DNA of 6,266 nucleotides, taken from NCBI GenBank assembly GCA_002361535.1, contig DETG01000048.1, forward strand, positions 1 through 6,266. Reading direction: 5' to 3'. Positions 1 to 4,931 of the stretch are shown here, one piece after another. Both the position numbers and the translations under genes were made by a program. Position 1 is the first letter of the stretch, and each line of letters opens with the position of its first letter. The notes below the pieces were generated by a model. The model was given only the letters and a program-made list of their open reading frames with translations. It was not told the origin of the DNA and did no database searches. The stretch is from Prevotella sp. UBA3294. Lineage in GTDB: Bacteria; Bacteroidota; Bacteroidia; Bacteroidales; Bacteroidaceae.

Positions 1-47
1 TTCCCATATAGGGGAAGGACGGGTTAGGGTGGATGTTTCTTTTGTCT

Positions 48-175
48 CTTTTCTTTGCGCCAAAGAAAAGAGTGACAGAGAAGTTTTCTGTGCGCCAAAG
101 AAAAGAGTGATGAACGACGTTTTCTTTATACCAAAGAAAAGAGTGAAGTTTTCTTTGAGCCAAAGAAAAGAGTGA
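48..175. repeat. Array of four 28-bp palindromic repeats
   Basis: Four copies of a 28-base unit lie at 48-75, 83-110, 119-146 and 148-175, separated by 7, 8 and 1 bases. The right half, ccaaagaaaagagtga, is identical in all four copies. The left half (gttttctttg or close variants) is its imperfect inverse complement, so each unit can fold into a hairpin with a 3-5 base loop. Unit 1 is the best: a perfect 12-bp stem (46-57 with 61-72) around cgc. Differences are concentrated at the loop and the adjacent left arm. There is no T-run after the stems, so a simple terminator is unlikely. It could be a dispersed intergenic palindromic element amplified in tandem; its function is unknown. Confidence 0.85.
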
Positions 176-201
176 ACGGGTGATCTCAAAGGATCATCCG
201 T
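176..201. other. Stem-loop directly after the repeat array
   Basis: Bases 176-185 pair with 192-201 over 10 bp with one G-U wobble, around the 6-base loop tcaaag. No T-tract follows on the plus strand. On the minus strand the stem runs into a T-rich segment formed by the repeat array. It may be a terminator-like structure or part of the repeat island; the sequence does not decide. Confidence 0.45.
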
Positions 202-264
202 CACATATTGCGGATCGCACAGATTAATTGATCAACCTGTGCTGCTGCCCATCCCTACCTACCG

Positions 265-278
265 TGCAATCGGTTGCA
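265..278. promoter_or_regulatory. Candidate LacI/GalR-family operator upstream of the amylase
   Basis: The 14-mer TGCAATCGGTTGCA is a near-palindrome with a central CG. It fits the general LacI/GalR operator pattern TGnAAnCGnTTnCA at every fixed position. It is centred about 63 bases upstream of the start of the amylase -7 box, so it lies upstream of the core promoter; activation or upstream repression are both possible. No LacI-family gene is in the window. The assignment rests on pattern match alone. Confidence 0.4.
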
Positions 279-334
279 TACACGTCATATATAAAAATGT
301 GGGGCGGAGAGGTGGAGGCGTGCAAATAAAAGCG

Positions 335-342
335 TATCTTTG
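335..342 (+). promoter_or_regulatory. -7 promoter box of the amylase gene
   Basis: TATCTTTG matches the Bacteroidota -7 consensus TAnnTTTG and is embedded in gcgtatctttgcac, nearly the same context as before the kinase and galactanase genes. It ends 30 bases before the chosen ATG, the same distance as at the galactanase gene. No good TTTG -33 element is seen at the usual spacing. A promoter lacking its -33 element may depend on an activator. Confidence 0.6.
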
Positions 343-372
343 CACAGAGAATCAAAACAAAATAGCAGACCT

Positions 373-2451
373 ATGAGGACAATAAGCAAATACCTGATCG
401 CCCTGATGGCGTTGTGGATGAACGTGAGTAACCTCTCTGCCCAAGGATGGCCAGAGAAGTACAGCGGTGTGATGTTACAGGGATTCTATTGGGATTCCTT
501 CGATGACACCCAGTGGATTCTGTTCGAGAAACAAGCCGATGAGTTAGCAGGCACATTCAGCTTGGTGTGGATACCGCAAAGTGCCAACTGCGGTGGTACG
601 TCGATGGGTTACGATCCCCTGTACTGGTTCCCCGGGCATTACAACAGCTCGTTCGGTTCGGAGGAGCAGCTGCGCTCGATGATCAAGACCTTCAAGCAGA
701 AAGGTATCGGCACCATTGCCGACGTGGTGATCAACCACCGCAAGAACGTGAGCAACTGGGTGGATTTCCCCCAGGAGACGTACAACGGCGTGACCTACCA
801 GATGACCTCCACCGACATCGTAAAGAACGATGACGACGGTGCCACGCTGAAGTGGGCCAGCGAGAACGGCTACTCGCTCTCCGCCAACAACGACAGCGGC
901 GAAGGCTGGGGCGGCATGCGCGACCTCGATCACCAAAGCGAGAACGTGCAGAACAATGTGAAGGCCTATCTGAAGATGCTGTTGGAGGACTTTGGCTATA
1001 CCGGTTTCCGCTACGATATGGTGAAAGGCTACCCCGCCTCCTATACCAGTATGTATAACGCCTACAGCAAGCCGCAGTTCTCGGTGGGCGAATGCTGGGA
1101 CGGCACGAGCACCATCAGGAAATGGATCGACGGGACGAAAGCCGGCGACGCCCCCACCTCTGCCGCCTTCGACTTCCAGTTCAGATACACCGTGCGCAAT
1201 GCTGCCAACAACGGCGACTGGAGTCGTTTAGGACAGCAGAACGACGGGAACTGGCCTTTGGTGAGCAGCAGCTATGAGCAGGGCAGCTACCGACAGTATG
1301 CCGTGACCTTCGTGGAGAACCACGACACCGAGAAACGGTCGAATGCCGCACAGGACCCGCTGAAGAAAGACACGCTGGCCGCCAACGCCTATATGCTGGC
1401 CATGCCCGGCACCCCCTGCGTGTTCCTGAAGCACTGGATGGCCTACAAGCAGGAGATCCAAGCCATGGTAGAGGCACGAAAGGTGGCTGGCATCACCAAC
1501 ACCAGCAGCTACACCAACATGCGCAGTGCCAGAGACTATTATGCCAACCTCATCAAGACCGACAATGAGAACCGTCTGATCGTGGTGGTGGGTAGCAACA
1601 CCGATGGCTACCAGCCCAACGACCAGTGGCAGGAGATCCTTACAGGCTACCACTACAAATACTACCTTGCCAAGAACAGGGAGACCGCATGGGCCGACAA
1701 AGCCTCTGGAACCTACAAGGAGGCGTTCAGCACCCGACTGATTGCCGTCAGCGAGAGTGCCGATGCACAGATCGTCTATACCCTCGACGGAACGGAGCCC
1801 ACAGCATCCAGCAAGAAGGTGAGCAGCGGCACGACGATCGACTTCACCGAGGAGGGCAGCTACACGTTGAAAGCCGGTCTGCTGGTCAACGGTGAGGTGA
1901 AAGGGATCATCACGCGCTCCTACACCCTCAAGGAAGAGAAGCCCGTGGAGTTTGCCATCCCCTCGTTCTGCACCATGGGCAGCGATGAGGTTTGCGCCTT
2001 CTTCGAAGCCCCTGTCAACTGGACAAGTACCATCGCCTGCTGGGCATGGACAAACACCCCGTCGGATAACTTCACCTACGCACAACGGAAGAACTGGCCG
2101 GGTGCGGACTGCGTGAAGATCGGCACTACCGATGAGGGCTACGACGTATGGAAATGGACATGGGACGGCACCAAGCAGAATAACAGCAGTGCCACACAGC
2201 CCACCTTCATCATCTTCAGCAATGCCGGAACGCCCCAGACTGCCGACCTCAACTTCCAGAACGGGGGCTACTACACCAAGGACGGACTGAAAGGCGTGGT
2301 GAGCACAGGAATCCGGGAGATTCCCGTGGATGCCAGTGGAAAACCCGCTGCCGTGTATAGCATCAACGGTATGCGCCTGCCGCAAGGCACCACCGCCGAC
2401 CAACTGCCACGGGGTGTCTATATCATCAACGGGAAAAAGATCATTAAATAA
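373..2451 (+). CDS. Secreted GH13 alpha-amylase with CBM26 starch-binding module
   Basis: This 692-residue exported alpha-amylase should hydrolyse internal alpha-1,4 bonds of starch or related glucans. A signal peptide covers residues 1-23 (cleavage near LSA/Q). The (beta/alpha)8 domain spans about 30-370 with all GH13 motifs: DVVINH (117-122), GFRYD with nucleophile D215, SVGE with acid/base E240, and FVENHD with D318. Motifs such as MLQGFYWDSF and RYDMVKGY resemble the plant/archaeal-type branch of GH13. After domain C, residues about 452-519 look like a chitobiase/hexosaminidase C-terminal-like beta domain (YTLDGTEPT). Residues about 538-637 resemble a CBM26 starch-binding module with many aromatics. 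The last ~45 residues resemble a short T9SS type A sorting tail (GVYIINGKKIIK). The ATG at 373 was chosen over a TTG at 340 because it begins the signal peptide directly and the TTG overlaps the -7 box. No lipobox is seen. Family is near certain; subfamily and secretion route are inferred. Confidence 0.95.
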   Translation: MRTISKYLIALMALWMNVSNLSAQGWPEKYSGVMLQGFYWDSFDDTQWILFEKQADELAGTFSLVWIPQSANCGGTSMGYDPLYWFPGHYNSSFGSEEQLRSMIKTFKQKGIGTIADVVINHRKNVSNWVDFPQETYNGVTYQMTSTDIVKNDDDGATLKWASENGYSLSANNDSGEGWGGMRDLDHQSENVQNNVKAYLKMLLEDFGYTGFRYDMVKGYPASYTSMYNAYSKPQFSVGECWDGTSTIRKWIDGTKAGDAPTSAAFDFQFRYTVRNAANNGDWSRLGQQNDGNWPLVSSSYEQGSYRQYAVTFVENHDTEKRSNAAQDPLKKDTLAANAYMLAMPGTPCVFLKHWMAYKQEIQAMVEARKVAGITNTSSYTNMRSARDYYANLIKTDNENRLIVVVGSNTDGYQPNDQWQEILTGYHYKYYLAKNRETAWADKASGTYKEAFSTRLIAVSESADAQIVYTLDGTEPTASSKKVSSGTTIDFTEEGSYTLKAGLLVNGEVKGIITRSYTLKEEKPVEFAIPSFCTMGSDEVCAFFEAPVNWTSTIACWAWTNTPSDNFTYAQRKNWPGADCVKIGTTDEGYDVWKWTWDGTKQNNSSATQPTFIIFSNAGTPQTADLNFQNGGYYTKDGLKGVVSTGIREIPVDASGKPAAVYSINGMRLPQGTTADQLPRGVYIINGKKIIK

Positions 2452-2461
2452 CACAGCATGT

Positions 2462-2501
2462 AGAGTGTGGAATACGGATTGTTCCACACTCTCTTTTATT
2501 T
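2462..2501 (+). terminator. Intrinsic terminator between convergent amylase and regulator genes
   Basis: A perfect 11-bp stem (agagtgtggaa at 2462-2472 with ttccacactct at 2482-2492) surrounds a 9-base loop and is followed by cttttattt, so it should terminate the amylase transcript. It begins 10 bases after the amylase stop. The T-rich tail overlaps the last two codons of the convergent response regulator, whose stop is 2498-2496. The same stem follows that stop on the minus strand, but with no good T-run there, so termination in that direction is less certain. Confidence 0.85.
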
Positions 2502-3215
2502 CGCCATCCGGGTTTCCACGAAAGCGCGGAAAGCAGGCAGGTAGCCGTCGGGGATATGGATCACCTCGTCACCGATATAGATACAGTCGTTGCGATCCAC
2601 CTTCCGTATCTTATCCACGGCGACGATGTAGGAACGATGGACACGCATGAAGAGCGAGGCAGGGAGCATCTCCTCCACCGCCTTCATCGTGAGATGGGTG
2701 ACCAAGGGTTTCCGTTCTCCGTCCAAGTAGAACATCACATAGTCTTTCATGCCATTCACATAAAGGATCTGCTCCACGGAGACGTTCCGCAGCTCACCAT
2801 CCACCCGGAGGAAGACAGAAGGAGCAGAAGGTGTCGTCTCTGTCTTTTCCTCATGTTCGAACCAACGTCTCGCCTTCTCCACCGAATCTAAGAATTTCTG
2901 ATAGCGGATGGGCTTCAACAGGAAGTCCAAGGCATTCACCTCGTAGCTCTCAAAGGCATACTCCTTGAAGGCCGTGGTGAACACCACACGGGTTTGGGCG
3001 GGCAGACTATGTGCCAGTTCCATCCCATCGATATTAGGCATCTGGATGTCGAGGAACAGCAGGTCGGGCTGTCGCTCCTTGATGACGTTAATGGCCGTAA
3101 TGGAGTCGGTGAACGAGTCTAACAACTGGAGGTCGGGGGTACGCTGGGCATAGGCTTCCAACTGTCGCACGGCCAATGGCTCGTCATCTACGATGATACA
3201 GGTGAGTGTTCTCAT
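2496..3215 (-). CDS. LytTR-family response regulator
   Basis: This 239-residue cytoplasmic response regulator is probably the phosphorylation partner of the kinase encoded just upstream. An N-terminal receiver domain (about 1-120) shows the acidic pair D10/D11, phosphoacceptor D56 in LLFLDIQMP, T80/T81 and K101 in FLLKP. After a charged linker (about 120-132), a C-terminal LytTR DNA-binding domain (about 133-236) carries the signature FMRVHRSYIV (189-198). LytTR proteins usually bind paired direct repeats about two helical turns apart. The ATG overlaps the kinase stop by four bases (ATGA), so the two proteins are likely made by coupled translation. Length and domain order are normal and no key residue is missing. 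Target genes cannot be read from the sequence; it resembles AlgR/LytR/BtsR-type regulators, but I do not assign a symbol. Confidence 0.95.
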   Translation of the reverse strand: MRTLTCIIVDDEPLAVRQLEAYAQRTPDLQLLDSFTDSITAINVIKERQPDLLFLDIQMPNIDGMELAHSLPAQTRVVFTTAFKEYAFESYEVNALDFLLKPIRYQKFLDSVEKARRWFEHEEKTETTPSAPSVFLRVDGELRNVSVEQILYVNGMKDYVMFYLDGERKPLVTHLTMKAVEEMLPASLFMRVHRSYIVAVDKIRKVDRNDCIYIGDEVIHIPDGYLPAFRAFVETRMAK

Positions 3216-4216
3216 ATCTGGAGGGTTACTTTAACGTGATAGATATTCTCTGGAGTGACGGTCTGCTCCCATTGGTAATGTCCCCGGTAGAGCAAGTCGA
3301 GCCGCCTGCGGGTGTTGTCGAGACCGATACCCGATCCGCTGCGGTCGCGAGTGGGCTTCGGGTTATTGGTGTTGTCACAGACAAAGACCACCTGGTTGTC
3401 CTCCTGTGTCAGACGGATGTCGATGGTGGCCTGCTCGTTACTGTTCACCCCGTGCTTGAAAGCATTCTCCACCAACGAGATGAAGAGCAGCGGTGCAATC
3501 TCCTGCTGGGGATTGGATGCCGTGAACAGGCAATCCACCCGTGTCTTCTCATTACAACGCAGCTTCATCAGTTCGATATAGTTGCGCATGAAGTCGATCT
3601 CCCCGCCGATGGGCACCTTCGGCTTGTTCGTCTCGTACATCGCATAGCGCAGCAGGTCGCTCAACTGCATCACCGCATCCTGAGCCTCATCCGCATCGAT
3701 CTGCGTAAGACTGGAGATATTATTCAGGGTATTGAAAAGGAAGTGGGGATTGATCTGGCTCTTCAGCCATGTCAGTTCCGCCTCGATGTTCTTCTGCCGT
3801 TTCTCGTTCTGCCGCATCACATAGCGGATGCTCAGGGCAATGCCGATAGCCAGCAGATTCAGCAGCAAAGCAACGGTGGCAAAAGAGATGTATCCGGCAA
3901 GTTGCGAGTCGGGCATGGCCCCGATATCTTTGATAAAGATGTGAGCATTGAACAAAAACACCAACACGATGTTCGACAAGCAAAACAGCCAATAGTGCCG
4001 TCGCGCCCAGATCAGCGGTACCAGCAGATAGAAATTCAGCAGATAGACCAGTGTGGCTGGGACGAGCCAATATGACGACACCAAGAGCGCAGACCACATC
4101 TGCTGCATGCTGGACGTGGTGAGATAACTGATCAGTCCTGGTGACAGCACGATCAGCGACATCAGCATCACCTGGGCCAAGAATAGCCCTATATCCTTTC
4201 CTTTGATCTTCTTCAT
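3212..4216 (-). CDS. LytS-like sensor histidine kinase (HisKA_5/HATPase)
   Basis: This 334-residue inner-membrane kinase has four predicted membrane segments (about 9-32, 43-68, 75-96 and 107-131) with only short loops and no extracytoplasmic sensor domain. A short coiled linker leads to the phosphoacceptor motif QINPHFLFNTLN, with H158 as the likely phosphorylated histidine. The ATPase part has the N-box LVENAFKHG (N251) and a glycine-rich GSGIGLDNTRRRL (about 294-306). This is the His-kinase family that pairs with LytTR regulators, as the overlapping downstream gene confirms. The signal could be membrane-borne or arise from a partner protein. The ATG at 4216 was chosen because it opens a lysine-rich MKKIKGKD before the first membrane segment; a TTG 36 bases upstream lies inside the promoter. 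The promoter box ends only five bases before this ATG, which suggests a leaderless message. Confidence 0.93.
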   Translation of the reverse strand: MKKIKGKDIGLFLAQVMLMSLIVLSPGLISYLTTSSMQQMWSALLVSSYWLVPATLVYLLNFYLLVPLIWARRHYWLFCLSNIVLVFLFNAHIFIKDIGAMPDSQLAGYISFATVALLLNLLAIGIALSIRYVMRQNEKRQKNIEAELTWLKSQINPHFLFNTLNNISSLTQIDADEAQDAVMQLSDLLRYAMYETNKPKVPIGGEIDFMRNYIELMKLRCNEKTRVDCLFTASNPQQEIAPLLFISLVENAFKHGVNSNEQATIDIRLTQEDNQVVFVCDNTNNPKPTRDRSGSGIGLDNTRRRLDLLYRGHYQWEQTVTPENIYHVKVTLQI

Positions 4217-4221
4217 GTGTG

Positions 4222-4253
4222 CAAAGATACGATTATGTGAGCAAAAAGCCAAA
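4222..4253 (-). promoter_or_regulatory. Bacteroidota-type promoter of the kinase-regulator operon
   Basis: On the minus strand, TTTG (4253-4250), a 20-base spacer and TATCTTTG (4229-4222) match both elements of the Bacteroides consensus (TTTG at -33, TAnnTTTG at -7). Only five bases (cacac) separate the box from the kinase ATG, so transcription should begin at or within a few bases of the start codon. It gives the kinase-regulator pair its own promoter, separate from that of the upstream small gene. Confidence 0.65.
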
Positions 4254-4301
4254 TGAATTTGAGTTTTTTAGAGCGTGAGCATCTTCGTGTCTATAAGAAC
4301 A

Positions 4302-4329
4302 CTCTCCCACCTTTCCCAAGGCAGGAGAG
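4302..4329 (-). terminator. Possible weak terminator after the small secreted-protein gene
   Basis: Read on the minus strand, ctctcctgcc and ggtgggagag can form a 10-bp stem (two G-U pairs) around an 8-base loop, followed by tgttcttatag. It begins 29 bases after the stop of the small gene and ends before the kinase promoter. The T-tract is poor, so termination may be partial, leaving some read-through into the kinase operon. Confidence 0.4.
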
Positions 4330-4358
4330 CAGAAAAATACTTATGATATCATCTTCAT

Positions 4359-4709
4359 TTACTCATACTGTGCCACACGGTTCTGGATGGTACGGTCAAC
4401 GGCATCTACATACAGATTGTACTGCTTGTCATTGAGGATGCGGCGCATCGTTGCCTTATGACGGTTCACCAGCATATTGGCAGCTTCCCAGGTCTTCTCT
4501 GAGTCTTTCAATTGGTTGAAGTAGTCCATCGACACCTCGAACTGGGCAATGGCTGTCTTCACCGGATCCATCTGATCGATCGTCAGGTTGAGATAACTGC
4601 TCATCCTCTCGAATGTGATTGAATTGGCAGTACTGTCGTTTACACTCTGTGCCATCATGTTTGCTGACATCACGAAAAGGGTCACTAATGATAAAAATAA
4701 CTTTTTCAT
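4359..4709 (-). CDS. Small secreted protein of unknown function, possibly Spy/CpxP-like
   Basis: This 116-residue protein has a clear signal peptide (MKKLFLSLVTLFVMSANMMA, cleavage about 20/21) and a mature part of about 96 residues that looks almost wholly helical. The mature part has LTIDQ (42-46) and ILNDKQYNLY (91-100). These recall the paired LTxxQ-like elements of Spy/CpxP-type periplasmic helical proteins, but the match is loose and I do not claim membership. No cysteine follows the signal, so it is not a lipoprotein; it should be periplasmic or exported. The ATG at 4709 was chosen over an upstream in-frame ATG (4781) because it begins the signal peptide and lies downstream of a good promoter. 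It lies upstream of the kinase operon on the same strand and divergent from the galactanase gene. A link to the LytS-like sensor is possible but unproven. Confidence 0.8.
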   Translation of the reverse strand: MKKLFLSLVTLFVMSANMMAQSVNDSTANSITFERMSSYLNLTIDQMDPVKTAIAQFEVSMDYFNQLKDSEKTWEAANMLVNRHKATMRRILNDKQYNLYVDAVDRTIQNRVAQYE

Positions 4710-4757
4710 ATTCTTCTGTTGTTTAAAGGGTTTGACATTTGTTTCTGATTTACGATG

Positions 4758-4790
4758 CAAAGATAATCGCTTTTTGCCCATCCTTCCAAA
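4758..4790 (-). promoter_or_regulatory. Promoter of the small secreted-protein gene
   Basis: On the minus strand, TTTG (4790-4787), a 21-base spacer and TATCTTTG (4765-4758) match the Bacteroidota promoter consensus. About 48 bases separate the box from the ATG at 4709; agaag lies close before that ATG and is at best a weak ribosome-binding site. The -33 element sits beside the TTTCGAC direct repeat. Confidence 0.65.
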
Positions 4791-4794
4791 ACGC

Positions 4795-4823
4795 TTTCGA
4801 CGTTTGCCCCCACGTGTTTCGAC
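4795..4823. promoter_or_regulatory. Tandem TTTCGAC direct repeat, candidate regulator site
   Basis: TTTCGAC occurs at 4795-4801 and 4817-4823, 22 bp start to start, so both copies face the same side of the helix. They flank a CACGTG palindrome (4811-4816). The site lies between the divergent promoters of the small protein and the galactanase. Paired direct repeats about two turns apart are how LytTR regulators generally bind, and such a regulator is encoded nearby. A second direct repeat, caaatgg, occurs at 4823-4829 and 4843-4849 (20 bp apart). No binding is shown by sequence alone. Confidence 0.35.
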
Positions 4824-4893
4824 AAATGGGAAGGAATGATGCCAAATGGATGTGATTTTTGCGCTTTTCCCTCTGTTTTTCGTTTTTTCTTCG

Positions 4894-4901
4894 TATCTTT
4901 G
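4894..4901 (+). promoter_or_regulatory. -7 promoter box of the GH53 gene
   Basis: TATCTTTG within tcgtatctttgcca matches TAnnTTTG and ends 30 bases before the galactanase ATG, exactly as at the amylase gene. Upstream is a T-rich stretch. The nearest -33-like element is an imperfect TCTG (4872-4875) at 18 bases, so the -33 part is weak and control by an activator is plausible. Confidence 0.6.
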
Positions 4902-4931
4902 CCAACGGATAAAACAAACAACAGATAGCTT

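Larger units (their letters stand above)
1..334. other. Gene-free upstream region with repeats, stem-loops and an operator candidate
   Basis: I see no convincing coding sequence here. The first 16 bases (ttccc, six-base loop, gggaa) form a short inverted repeat that could be the tail of a terminator belonging to a gene left of the window. Bases 48-175 carry the 28-bp repeat array and 176-201 a stem-loop. Bases 217-242 hold a weak dyad (gcacag/ctgtgc) enclosing the 8-base palindrome ttgatcaa (228-235). Bases 265-278 hold a LacI-like palindrome. The stretch ends in the promoter of the amylase gene. Confidence 0.7.

Noticed and set aside
48..175. CRISPR array
   Set aside because: The intervening sequences are only 1-8 bases long, too short to be spacers.
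340..372. TTG start that would lengthen the amylase by 11 residues
   Set aside because: The TTG overlaps the -7 promoter box and would place a polar stretch before the signal peptide; the ATG at 373 opens a typical signal peptide.
1228..2487. Long 419-codon open frame on the minus strand across the amylase gene
   Set aside because: It is antisense to a gene with full GH13 motifs. Its composition is that of a shadow frame, with no recognisable domain, signal or promoter.
3206..4075. 289-codon open frame on the plus strand opposite the kinase
   Set aside because: It lies antisense to clear histidine-kinase motifs and its translation shows no family features.
4710..4781. 24-residue N-terminal extension of the small secreted protein from an upstream ATG
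   Set aside because: The extension would place a charged stretch before the signal peptide, and its start lies upstream of the predicted -7 box, so it would not be in the transcript.
4788..4797. LacI-like core AAAACGCTTT near the -33 element of the small-gene promoter
   Set aside because: Only the central AAnCGnTT matches; the outer TG and CA positions do not, so it is weaker than chance-resistant evidence requires.
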